From the NCBI RefSeq assembly GCF_018919205.1, contig NZ_JAHLQN010000001.1:1612001-1676000 (forward strand): DNA of 64,000 nt, given 5' to 3'. The notes beneath the pieces are model-generated. The model was not told the DNA's origin and ran no database searches. It was given only the letters and a program-made list of their open reading frames with translations. The first letter of the stretch is position 1, and every line of letters starts with the position of its first letter. Positions 8,089 through 15,975 of this stretch are shown here, piece by piece. The stretch is from Dysosmobacter acutus (lineage in GTDB: Bacteria > Bacillota > Clostridia > Oscillospirales > Oscillospiraceae). The position numbers were made by a program, and so were the translations under genes.

Positions 8089-9030
8089 CTATCCGCTGTC
8101 GTGGAAGTCGTGATTCACTTTGGCGCGGTAGTAGCTGCCGCAGGTAGCCGGGGCGTTGAACAGCATCTCCAGCAGATAGGCTTTGATGTTGCGAATGTCC
8201 GCGGTGCTCTCCCGCAGGCAGTCCAGCACATACTCGATGTGGGAGGAATCCAGCTTCAGAAAACGCTCCTTCACTAACGCCGTATAAAGCTGCTTTCCAC
8301 CGATCCGCATGAAGCTGCCCTGTGTGCAGAGGACCTCCAGCATGAGGTCCGCGATCTCGTCGATGTCGTCATAGGGATGCTGCCGGCGCAGGTGGTCATA
8401 CTCGATGTTCTCCCGAATCTCTTTTCGGTATCCCTCGATCACCTCCTCCGGCTGCGCGCCCGGATGGATAGATAAATCAGTATTACTCAACTCAGTATTA
8501 TTCTTATCAGTCTTATTACCCTCGGTTTTTCCGAGGTCTTGACTTCTGATTTTCCGAGGTCCAGACTTCGGTTTTTCAGAACTCTTGACTTCGGTTTTTC
8601 CGAAGTCTGGATTTCGGTAGCTCGGAGGCTCCGGTTCCGGCGTATCCTCGCCTGGTTCGTCCTCCATGCCCATGAAGCGGAGAACATAGATCTTTGCCGG
8701 CCTTCCCAGCCCTTGCTTGACACGCTTGATGAGTCCCACGCCTTTGGCGCTGTCCAGCTCCGCAAATAACTTGACCGCCTTATCCGTCTTGCAGCAGAGC
8801 TGTTCGCACGCCTCCTCCAGCGTAAAGTAGATATACACATGGCCGTCATCGTCCATCCAGCCGTTTCTCATGGACAGGCTCATGCGGTCCAGCATGAGGC
8901 CGTACAGCAGCTTCGCGTCGGTGGAGAGCCGCCGAAAGTACGGCTCGGTGATCAGGAGCTTGGGGATGCGGAAAAAGGCGTATTGCTCGGCGTCCATGCC
9001 AAGATGGTACGCAAAGATCGCCTGCGGCAT
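8089..9030 (-). CDS. repA: RepA_N-family replication initiator
   Basis: The 313-residue initiator has the RepA_N domain at its N-terminus: FFRIPKLLITEPYFRRLSTD, AKLLYGLMLDRMSLS and the winged-helix part FTLEEACEQLCCKTDKAVK. The start at 9030 is preferred over an ATG at 9072 because GGAGG lies eight bases upstream. Residues about 200-230 form a hydrophilic linker encoded by five 23-bp repeats (see the repeat entry). The C-terminal domain (YDDIDEIADLMLEVL onwards) resembles the second conserved domain of ICE-type RepA. In RepA_N plasmids the origin lies inside the rep gene, between the conserved domains, so this gene probably carries its own origin. It lets the excised circle replicate. Confidence 0.88.
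   Translation of the reverse strand: MPQAIFAYHLGMDAEQYAFFRIPKLLITEPYFRRLSTDAKLLYGLMLDRMSLSMRNGWMDDDGHVYIYFTLEEACEQLCCKTDKAVKLFAELDSAKGVGLIKRVKQGLGRPAKIYVLRFMGMEDEPGEDTPEPEPPSYRNPDFGKTEVKSSEKPKSGPRKIRSQDLGKTEGNKTDKNNTELSNTDLSIHPGAQPEEVIEGYRKEIRENIEYDHLRRQHPYDDIDEIADLMLEVLCTQGSFMRIGGKQLYTALVKERFLKLDSSHIEYVLDCLRESTADIRNIKAYLLEMLFNAPATCGSYYRAKVNHDFHDSG
8522..8629. repeat. Five 23-bp iteron-like repeats inside repA (probable origin)
   Basis: The core tcggtttttccgaggtc recurs with an exact 23-base step. CCGAGG-type hexamers begin at 8531, 8554, 8577, 8600 and 8623 (the fifth copy is diverged). Because 23 is not a multiple of three, the same DNA word is translated in three frames: DFGKTEV, SEKPKS, RKIRS, LGKTEG. 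That argues the constraint is on the DNA and not on the protein. RepA_N replicons are known to hold their origin within the coding region of rep. Two helical turns per repeat puts each site on the same face of DNA. I call this the likely RepA binding array; origin function is inferred. Confidence 0.7.
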
Positions 9031-9416
9031 ATCTGACACCTCCGTTCTGCCACAGTTTTTTATATCTCTCAACGGCGGTCTGTGGTATAGTAAAAGGGAG
9101 CATTGACGCGCAATGCTCCCTTACCGTAACCGGACCTGCCGGTGGATTCTTATTCAGTTTGACTTAACACATCACTGTCAGCCGTTTGTCAAATAATTGT
9201 GTTTCCCCCATGGGGTTTTCCCTTGATTTTGCCCTTATCAGCTCACGCGGTCAAGGGTAACAGCGTATAAAAGAAGATAATTTCGGGTAGTTTTGATTTC
9301 TCAATAAACCCAGTGATTTCAATGCTTTGCGCCGATTTTGACGGTTGCTTATAACCGCTAATAACAGATGAAATATTTGGGCGGTGCGAATTTGAATTTG
9401 TCAAGGAGTGACTCAC
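9031..9416. other. Gene-free spacer: repA upstream region and probable ICE terminus
   Basis: No credible gene is seen in these 386 bases. A perfect 10-bp inverted repeat lies at 9096-9105/9111-9120. Read toward repA it is followed by TTTTAC, so it may be a terminator or an attenuator of rep transcription. Further right are CCCCCATGGGG at 9206-9216 and a CCCTTGA/TCAAGGG pair at 9220-9226/9251-9257. A weak promoter for the MATE gene may sit at 9338-9364 (TTGACG, 15 bases, TAATAA). In related elements repA is the outermost gene at this end, so the attachment site is expected between about 9121 and 9400. I could not define the direct repeat without the other end. Confidence 0.45.
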
Positions 9417-10802
9417 GTGGAAGAAAACAGAACGGAAGCACTGGGCAGCGCACCGGTTGGGAAGCTGCTGTTCCAGATGGCGACACCGGCGGTTGCGGCG
9501 CAGATCATCAATCTGCTGTATAACCTGGTGGACCGGATGTATATCGGCCATATCCATCCCATTGAGACGGTGGGAAAGCTGGCGCTGACCGGCGTTGGCG
9601 TCTGCCTGCCGATCATCATGGTGATTTCGGCCTTTGCGGCACTGGTCAGCATGGGCGGCGCCTCCCGGGCCTCCATCTACCTTGGAAAGCGGGAAAACGA
9701 TACGGCGGAGCGGATCATGGGGAATTGCTTTACGCTGTTGGTTTTGATCGCCATTGCTCTGACACTGATTGTGCAGGTGTTTGCAAAAGACCTGCTGCTG
9801 GCCTTCGGCGCCAGCCCCAACACCATAGAGTATGCCCTGTCCTATATGAAAATTTACAGCCTGGGCACGCTGTTTGTCCAGCTGACCCTTGGTATGAACG
9901 CATTTATCACCGCCCAGGGCTTCTCCAAGACCAGCATGCTGACCATACTCATCGGCGCGGTCTGCAACATCATTTTGGACCCTATCTTCATTTTTGGACT
10001 GAAGCTTGGCGTGGCCGGCGCCGCACTGGCCACCATCATTTCCCAGGCGATCTCCATGACCTGGATTTTAAGATTCCTCACCGGCAGAAAGTCCACAATC
10101 CGTCTGCGCCCGGGAAAGCTGAAGCTCTCCGGAAAGATCATTCTGCCCTGCGTGGCGCTGGGGCTTGCGCCCTTTATCATGCAGTCCACCGAGAGCCTGA
10201 TCGCTGTGTGCTTCAACTCCTCGCTGCTCAAATACGGCGGCGATCTGGCCGTGGGCGCCATGACCATCCTCACCAGCGTGATGCAGTTTTCCATGCTGCC
10301 CCTTCAGGGGCTGACCCAGGGCGCCCAGCCCATCATAAGCTATAATTACGGCGCGAAAAATGCCGGCAGGGTCCGCGGGACCTTCCGGCTGCTGCTGATC
10401 TGCTGCCTTGTGTACTCCACGGCCCTGTGGGGCGCGGTGCAGCTGTTCCCACAGGGGTTTATCGAAATTTTCAACAATGAACCGGAACTGGTGGCATTTA
10501 CCGTCCATGCGCTGCGGATCTATATGGCGGTTTCCTTTGTGTTCGGCGCACAGCTGGCCTGCCAGCAGACCTTCATTGCCCTGGGAAATGCCAAAAGTTC
10601 GTTGTTCCTTGCGCTGCTGCGCAAAATCATCCTGCTGATCCCGCTGATTTACCTGCTGCCCGCGCTGATGGCCGACAAGACCACGGCGGTATTCCTGGCG
10701 GAGCCGGTGGCTGATTTCCTGGCGGTGTCCACCACAGTCACCCTCTTTACCATCCAGTTTAAAAAGGCCATGCACCGTCTGGATGCGCCGCTCCAAGAAT
10801 AA
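9417..10802 (+). CDS. MATE-family multidrug/Na+ exporter
   Basis: The 461-residue membrane protein has about 12 hydrophobic segments and typical MATE features. LLFQMATPAVAAQIINLLYN and YNLVDRMYIGHI form the first helices, and a second homologous half begins near residue 245 (FIMQSTESLIAVCFNSSLL). MATE proteins export cationic drugs or metabolites using a Na+ or H+ gradient. The start is GTG at 9417, because AAGGAG at 9403-9408 lies eight bases upstream. A GTG at 9408 would overlap that site. It stands alone between the conjugative element and a strong terminator, with no MarR gene beside it. The substrate cannot be read from sequence. Confidence 0.9.
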   Translation: MEENRTEALGSAPVGKLLFQMATPAVAAQIINLLYNLVDRMYIGHIHPIETVGKLALTGVGVCLPIIMVISAFAALVSMGGASRASIYLGKRENDTAERIMGNCFTLLVLIAIALTLIVQVFAKDLLLAFGASPNTIEYALSYMKIYSLGTLFVQLTLGMNAFITAQGFSKTSMLTILIGAVCNIILDPIFIFGLKLGVAGAALATIISQAISMTWILRFLTGRKSTIRLRPGKLKLSGKIILPCVALGLAPFIMQSTESLIAVCFNSSLLKYGGDLAVGAMTILTSVMQFSMLPLQGLTQGAQPIISYNYGAKNAGRVRGTFRLLLICCLVYSTALWGAVQLFPQGFIEIFNNEPELVAFTVHALRIYMAVSFVFGAQLACQQTFIALGNAKSSLFLALLRKIILLIPLIYLLPALMADKTTAVFLAEPVADFLAVSTTVTLFTIQFKKAMHRLDAPLQE

Positions 10803-10912
10803 GGGGCCGGTATTTCACGCTGTTTGGAACGCCCTTATGTGCTTCAAGACCGGGCGCTGAGAATGTGAGTCCGCCGGCTACGGAGCATCGGGTACTCTGA
10901 CTGCGCCGCAAT

Positions 10913-10949
10913 AAAAAGCCCCACCCGTTCCATCCGGGCGGGGCTTTTT
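10913..10949 (+). terminator. Rho-independent terminator after the MATE gene
   Basis: A 15-base stem, AAAAAGCCCCACCCG with CGGGCGGGGCTTTTT, has one A/C mismatch and a seven-base loop. It is followed by a T run, and A residues on the left make it usable in both directions. Confidence 0.85.
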
Positions 10950-11041
10950 GCAACTTGGGCAGCTAAAACGACCGCTTAGGGGCCAGGCACTTGCAAGCAG
11001 CGGGGAAATCGGATAGAGTGAAGCTGGAAGGGGGGAGGCCA

Positions 11042-11476
11042 TTGAAAATCACCATAGAGGAGCTGCCCGGCGCGGAGCTGGAGATTATTCTCCGCTGTCC
11101 CAGGGCCGATGAACAGATCCGGTCCCTGGCAAATCGGATTTCTGCCCTGGTAGAGGGACGGATTGCCGTCCGGGCAGAGGAGGAGACCAGGCTTTTGGAG
11201 CCGGAAGAGGTGCTCTACATCGAGGCGGTGGAGGGGACCGCGTTTGTCTACACGGAGAACGCGGTCTGGCCCACCCGGCTGACGCTGAGCGAGACGGAGG
11301 GGCTGTCGGAGGGATTCTTCCGCTGCTCCAAAAGCATGGTGGTCAATCTCCGGCGGATTGAGCGGCTGTGCAGCGGGCTCAACGGAAGGCTGATCGCCAC
11401 ATTGGCCAATGGGGAAAAAATCCTGATCTCCCGCCATTACGCGGCGCCGATCCGGTGGGCGCTTTTGAACGGATAA
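11042..11476 (+). CDS. LytTR-domain DNA-binding regulator
   Basis: This 144-residue regulator has no receiver domain. The C-terminal LytTR domain (about residues 45-140) shows VLYIEAVEGTAFVYT, FFRCSKSMVVNLRRIERL and NGEKILISRHYA. The start is a TTG at 11042 placed five bases after GGGGGAGG, giving the family-like beginning LKITIEELPG. Upstream in-frame ATG 10991 lacks a ribosome site. It is followed ten bases later by a DUF3021 membrane protein. This pair is widespread in Firmicutes, where the small LytTR protein usually controls its own operon and the membrane partner modulates it. The target genes are unknown. Confidence 0.85.
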   Translation: MKITIEELPGAELEIILRCPRADEQIRSLANRISALVEGRIAVRAEEETRLLEPEEVLYIEAVEGTAFVYTENAVWPTRLTLSETEGLSEGFFRCSKSMVVNLRRIERLCSGLNGRLIATLANGEKILISRHYAAPIRWALLNG

Positions 11477-11486
11477 GGAGGAGCAT

Positions 11487-11939
11487 ATGAAAGAGTTCAA
11501 AAAATTCTATGTCTGGGGCATGAATGCAAAGTTCTATATGGGGATATATTTTGCGGCGCTGGTATTTCTCTCCGGTTTGGTGACGGCGATCTCCGGCGGC
11601 GACTCGCTGAAGCTGATCCACTTGCTGCAAATGCTGCTGCTGGCCATGGTGGTGGCCCTGGCGCAGGTGCTGCTGCTGGAGGGGAAGCGGACCTACAATT
11701 CAAAGGAGATGGCTTGGCGATCCGGGCTTTGGGTGGCCGGCGCCGCCGGCGCCACGGTGATCTGCGCGCTGGCCTTTGGATGGATGGAGGGACTGGGCGG
11801 CTGGTGCCCCTACCTGCTGGGCCTGTTCATGACCTTCGGCTGCTGCGCCATGCTGATAGGGCTGAAGTTTGAGCGGGACGCGGACACCGTTCACCTGGAG
11901 CGGGAACTGGAGACGTACAAGAAAAGCGGCGGAAAATAG
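11487..11939 (+). CDS. DUF3021 membrane protein, partner of the LytTR regulator
   Basis: The 150-residue protein has four predicted membrane helices (about residues 15-37, 43-63, 74-96, 103-123) and a charged cytoplasmic tail (FERDADTVHLERELETYKK). This fits DUF3021 in length and layout. It starts with ATG after AAGGAG and lies ten bases downstream of the LytTR gene. The known pairing suggests it senses membrane state or anchors the regulator, although this is inference from context. A perfect terminator follows, so the operon has two genes. Confidence 0.82.
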   Translation: MKEFKKFYVWGMNAKFYMGIYFAALVFLSGLVTAISGGDSLKLIHLLQMLLLAMVVALAQVLLLEGKRTYNSKEMAWRSGLWVAGAAGATVICALAFGWMEGLGGWCPYLLGLFMTFGCCAMLIGLKFERDADTVHLERELETYKKSGGK

Positions 11940-11954
11940 AGTACGGCAAAGAAA

Positions 11955-11990
11955 AAGCATCCGGCCCGGAGTAATCCGGGCCGGATGCTT
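11955..11990 (+). terminator. Bidirectional terminator between DUF3021 and GNAT genes
   Basis: A perfect 15-bp stem, AAGCATCCGGCCCGG with its complement, has a six-base loop. It is preceded by A residues and followed by GATTCATTTTTT. It serves the convergent genes on both sides. Confidence 0.88.
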
Positions 11991-11993
11991 GAT

Positions 11994-12746
11994 TCATTTT
12001 TTCAGCAGTCTCTTTAAGTTGGAGACATCCAGCAGGAGATTGACGGTCTCAAATCTGCCTTTATAAAATACGGACCAGTTGTTGAAGACGCAGGGCAGCT
12101 CCTTGGCCTTTTGCAGCGAATCCACCGGGATAAAGGAGGCGGAGATGTCATTCGCCCCGCAATGCCGGCGCACCACCTCAATGGCTTGATGGATATAGGG
12201 GCACTGCAGATCGTAGTAAATGGTCAGCTCTTCCTCGTCAATCACCCCGGCTTTTGCAGCTGCTGTAAACTGCGGCGCTGTGCCGTCAAAGGAAAGCGCA
12301 AGCAGATCATAGCCATATCCGGTGGAATCCACCACCTCAAAGCCAAATTTTTTTGCAAAGGCCTGATCGGAGAGCCAGGCCTTCTGCTTGGTCGATCCAA
12401 GCATGCAGACGCCGGATTTCCCCTGCGCTTTTGCGTCTGCCAAGCAGTACTCCATCAGCGCCTTGCCATACCCGTTTCCCTTGAGGCCGCTTTCCACCCA
12501 CAGGCAGTACACATAGAGATAATTGCCGCCGGTGACGGGAACCCACGCCGATTCAAGAGGCGCATATTCGATGAAAACCGTGGCCTTTGCGGCCAATTTT
12601 CGAAAGACGTGCCCCTCCTTCAGCCTCTCTGAAAGCCAGGCGCGCTTTGCCTCCACGCCCGGATGAGGCTTTTTGGTGCGTATGATGCAGCACAGGTGCT
12701 CATTGGCCAGGGTTTCTGCCGTTACATTGACGAATTCAGCACACAT
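11994..12746 (-). CDS. GNAT acetyltransferase with C-terminal YoaP domain
   Basis: The protein has 250 residues. The N-terminal GNAT fold (to about residue 150) includes the acetyl-CoA binding signature VESGLKGNGYGKALMEYCL. The C-terminal part (about 165-250) contains EELTIYYDLQCPYIHQAIEV and VNLLLDVSNLKRLLKK, which matches the YoaP-type domain found fused to GNAT proteins. That domain resembles a thioredoxin-like fold with a CPY motif. The substrate is unknown; family members acetylate small amines or peptides. It is a single gene with its own terminator. Upstream (12747-13038) I see only AT-neutral spacer with no convincing gene. Confidence 0.85.
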   Translation of the reverse strand: MCAEFVNVTAETLANEHLCCIIRTKKPHPGVEAKRAWLSERLKEGHVFRKLAAKATVFIEYAPLESAWVPVTGGNYLYVYCLWVESGLKGNGYGKALMEYCLADAKAQGKSGVCMLGSTKQKAWLSDQAFAKKFGFEVVDSTGYGYDLLALSFDGTAPQFTAAAKAGVIDEEELTIYYDLQCPYIHQAIEVVRRHCGANDISASFIPVDSLQKAKELPCVFNNWSVFYKGRFETVNLLLDVSNLKRLLKK

Positions 12747-13038
12747 CGGCCGGTTTCCCCCTAAAAAGATTGGATGCTTTGAATGATGTCAGTATAGCAC
12801 AGAACATGGCCGGAGGCAATCGCCTTCCGGGCGTCGGAACCGACCTAAATTTCCACTGTCACTTTGCGCGGGCGGCAAACGCTATCTGTTTTCCCGTTCC
12901 AGGCGGAGGAATACGCCGCGGGCATAGAGGGCGATCAGAAGCGATGATGCGGTGTGTAAAATTTCCTGATCCCTGGAGACACGGTAGTGGATGCTTACGA
13001 CCACATCAATAAATCAGTCCTACTTTTTCCTCCGCATC

Positions 13039-14208
13039 TTATCCAAGTAACCGCAGGTCGTACCCTGATAGTTCACCTTTGTAATAGTAGTAACGCGGCA
13101 CACGCTTGGAAATGGCACATAATAACTCATATGAAATAGTACCGCACAACCTGGCATTGGTTTCGCACAGAATATGCTCGCCGAATATTTCAACCTCATC
13201 GCCGACTGCAATTTCCGGGAGGTCGGTCACGTCAATCATGCACATATCCATACAGATGCGCCCCACCTGGGAGGCCCTGCCACAAGATGTGAGCACCTGT
13301 AACTTGCCCGAGAGTGATCGGTGCAGTCCATCGGCATAGCCGATGGGGAGAACAGCGATTCGGCTTGGACGGGCAGCAAAAAACCCTCGACCGTAGCTTA
13401 CGGAAGTGCCGGCTGTTAATTCCTTGATTGTGGATACTGTGGTTTTGAGCGTCATGACCGGTTTAAGACCCATCTTTTTAGCAAGACTGTCTGTACCGTA
13501 GAGGATGATGCCGCAGCGCACCATGTCTTCCGCCCATTCGCTGTAGTTGGCGATGCCGCCGGAGTTGCAGCAGTGGCGAATGCGAAATTTGAAGCCGCCC
13601 CTTGACTCCACTGCCTCTATCATACGAACGAAACGGTCGTGCTGGATGTTGGTAAACGCGGTGTGCTCCGCTGCTGTTTCGTCGGAAACACAAAAGTGTG
13701 TGAATACACCCTCAACATCGAGCCCGGGCAGTTTAAGTACTTCAAGGATATCCCGCAGGCTTTTGTCAAAGTGTACGTCATCACACTGGAAGCCGAGGCG
13801 GCTCATGCCGGTGTCAAGTTTAATGTGCACCCGCATCTGCTTGCCTGAGGCAACAGCGGCATTGGAGAAAGCTCTGGCAATGTTGATGTCCTGCAGGGAC
13901 TGTGTCATGTCGAGACGCAAAATGCGTTCCGCCTGATCGGAAGGTGTATAGCCAAGCATGAGAATAGGCAGATGGACACCGCTGAAACGCAGTTCCTCGC
14001 ATTCATCGATATTGGAAACAGCAAGGAAGCTTGCGCCGATGGCCTCCAGATGCTTAGCCACCAGTACAGCGCCATGGCCATAAGCGTCAGCTTTTACGAC
14101 TCCAAGAAGTTTTGTGCCGGGAGCGACGGTGCGTCGGATGGCTTCAAAATTATAGGTGAGGTTATCAAGGTTTATTTCTGCCCATGTACGTTTAAGAGTA
14201 CTCTTCAT
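13039..14208 (-). CDS. alr: Alanine racemase
   Basis: The product is a 389-residue PLP enzyme that interconverts L- and D-alanine. Lys in LLGVVKADAYGHGA binds PLP, and the catalytic Tyr lies in SVSYGRGFFA. Other family signatures are HIKLDTGMSRLGF and CMDMCMID. The start chosen is ATG 14208 (MKSTLKRTWAEINLDNL), which matches other racemases. The in-frame ATG at 14292 adds 28 atypical residues. The best ribosome site (AGGAGGTG) is about 16-18 bases upstream, which is longer than usual. The gene is downstream of an opine/creatinase-like catabolic cluster on the same strand, so it may serve that pathway rather than the cell wall. A second alr elsewhere would support this. Confidence 0.93.
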   Translation of the reverse strand: MKSTLKRTWAEINLDNLTYNFEAIRRTVAPGTKLLGVVKADAYGHGAVLVAKHLEAIGASFLAVSNIDECEELRFSGVHLPILMLGYTPSDQAERILRLDMTQSLQDINIARAFSNAAVASGKQMRVHIKLDTGMSRLGFQCDDVHFDKSLRDILEVLKLPGLDVEGVFTHFCVSDETAAEHTAFTNIQHDRFVRMIEAVESRGGFKFRIRHCCNSGGIANYSEWAEDMVRCGIILYGTDSLAKKMGLKPVMTLKTTVSTIKELTAGTSVSYGRGFFAARPSRIAVLPIGYADGLHRSLSGKLQVLTSCGRASQVGRICMDMCMIDVTDLPEIAVGDEVEIFGEHILCETNARLCGTISYELLCAISKRVPRYYYYKGELSGYDLRLLG

Positions 14209-14631
14209 TTTGAAATTTTTTTGTTCACCTCCTGGTGTAAATCCAGCAGAGATATTAAGGATATATCCCGGCAAGAGCTTGAAAGTGTGCATATCAAGCT
14301 TGTTGAAACAACTGGCTGTTTGGCTTGGTTTGAGTCGATGGCGGGCCTGGATCGCTTACCGCTTCCTGGCCTTATCATTCCGCACAACAACTCTGTTCGC
14401 CGCCTTATATCAAATCAGGGATTTCTTTATTCTCACTATTTTTTGGCCATGTGGGCCATCCCTGACCCACGGTCATAGAGATGAGTTTTTTATTGCGGAG
14501 CAATAAAAAATCTGTGCCGCGTGCTAATTTCAACGTAATTCTCAACACGCGGCACAGATTAAGAGCCGTAGAGAGCCGTATTATTGCTTACCTTTGCTTG
14601 GAACAGGCCTATCCAATTTGTGTGGTAACGC
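14209..14631. other. Gene-free spacer upstream of alr
   Basis: In these 423 bases I found no credible ORF on either strand. The right part holds the double-hairpin terminator of the M24 gene (14489-14560) and a direct repeat AGAGCCGTAGAGAGCCGTA next to it. The left part upstream of alr is featureless apart from the ribosome site. Confidence 0.5.
14489..14560 (-). terminator. Double hairpin terminator after the first M24 gene
   Basis: On the minus strand a perfect 15-bp stem (14546-14560 with 14509-14523, 22-base loop) is followed by TTTTTTATTGC. That sequence itself folds with GCAATAAAAAA across three bases. It ends the transcript of the gene stopping at 14632. A similar ATTGC-NNN-GCAAT hairpin occurs at 48005-48031. 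Confidence 0.7.
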
Positions 14632-15807
14632 TTATTTCAGAGAAAAAAGCTTGCGCTCGATATCAGTCAACCGTTCAGGACCATTTTCGGTAATCAGTAT
14701 TGTTTCACTGAAGCCAAGTCCCTGCGCCATTGTCAGCACATGGAAGACCATACCGGGCTGGAAGGTCCAATCGGAGCCAGGCACCAGTTCGCGGATGAAC
14801 TCGCCCGCTGAAGGCCTGTAGGTAAGGCCAATGGAATAAGCCGTACGGTTCGTATAACTCTCCTTAGCACCGCTGCGGATCATCCCTTCGCGGAAGATAC
14901 GGTCCACCTCGCCGGCGTTGGCACCGACCTGCATTTTTTCAATACCGGCATCCTGTATGGAGTAAATAGTATCGGCGAGGCGGCGCTGGGCGTCAGTAGG
15001 CTTGCCGTTGATTACCGTACGCATGGTGCGGGCGACATACCAACTCACGCTGCCAGTCAGCTCAAAGTAGACAGGATCACCAGGCTGTACAACGCGGTCT
15101 GTGAACCGTCCATGCAGCTCGACCGTCCGTTCGCCGGAAATGATTACACCGTCGACCGGCGACTCGCTCCCGCCCTTGATCAGCGAGGCGTACGTGGCTG
15201 TTGCAAGTTCGCGCTCTGTAATGCCGTCCTGCACGGCGGCGATGGCTCCGCGCATTCCAGCACAGACCGCTGCGGCTGCACGGCGGATGACCGCAATCTC
15301 ATTAGGCGATTTGATGACGCGCAAAAGATCGACAATCTTGGGTTCTTCAACGAAAGTGACTTTTGGAAGCTGGCGCTTCAACTCATTTAAGCGCTCTGGC
15401 GTTAAAAACCAAGAGTGAAGGTCAACTCCGATCACACTTTCGGAAAGTCCCAGCTGCTCTACCGCACAGGCAGCGGCAGCGATCGAGGCAGGAACTGGAT
15501 TCTTATCGTCAGCATAGGCTGTGCGCTGAGACACCCAGGCGGTGTTTCGCATCGCCCCCTCCTCCATGTCACGGATAATCAGCACGGGCTCGCCTTCCGC
15601 GGGGATCAGCAGTGCATGGTAGGAAAAAATACCGGTAGTAAAGAAGCCGCTAACATAGCGGATGTTTTCCGGTTGGTGCAGCAACAGCGCAGGAAGGTTG
15701 TTGTTAGCCATCTCTGCCTGTACCTTTTCCAATCTTGCACGATACTCCTCAATGGGAAATTCATAGGTTTGTTTTAATTGAATTTTTGTCAATTCCTTCT
15801 GAAACAT
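14632..15807 (-). CDS. M24-family creatinase/ectoine-hydrolase-like protein (1)
   Basis: This 391-residue protein has the creatinase N-terminal domain (residues 1-160, LLLHQPENIRYVSGFFTTG) and a C-terminal pita-bread fold. The usual M24 metal ligands are not conserved. The first Asp position reads PVYFELTG, the second region reads YVARTMRT, and the ligand-His site reads TAYSIGLTYRPSAGEF. This matches creatinase/DoeA-type non-peptidase members rather than aminopeptidase P. His in VELHGRF and Glu in YFEL are spaced like the catalytic pair of creatinase. It probably hydrolyses a C-N bond in a small guanidino, amidine or N-substituted amino acid. A close paralogue is at 19504-20682. The start has AGGAGGAG upstream. 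Confidence 0.8.
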   Translation of the reverse strand: MFQKELTKIQLKQTYEFPIEEYRARLEKVQAEMANNNLPALLLHQPENIRYVSGFFTTGIFSYHALLIPAEGEPVLIIRDMEEGAMRNTAWVSQRTAYADDKNPVPASIAAAACAVEQLGLSESVIGVDLHSWFLTPERLNELKRQLPKVTFVEEPKIVDLLRVIKSPNEIAVIRRAAAAVCAGMRGAIAAVQDGITERELATATYASLIKGGSESPVDGVIISGERTVELHGRFTDRVVQPGDPVYFELTGSVSWYVARTMRTVINGKPTDAQRRLADTIYSIQDAGIEKMQVGANAGEVDRIFREGMIRSGAKESYTNRTAYSIGLTYRPSAGEFIRELVPGSDWTFQPGMVFHVLTMAQGLGFSETILITENGPERLTDIERKLFSLK

Positions 15808-15975
15808 TCGAAATCACTCCTCCTTTTAGGTAACAACGATTTCACAAGGGAAGGCGGCTTCCTGCTTGACCGCTTCTTGCAGAAAGCCTAAGCAGTTGTA
15901 GGTCCGTAGCCATTTTCTGGATGCCTGTGCGAAAGCCCCATGTGGGGATGATAGGCCATGCCACTGCTTTTTGCT

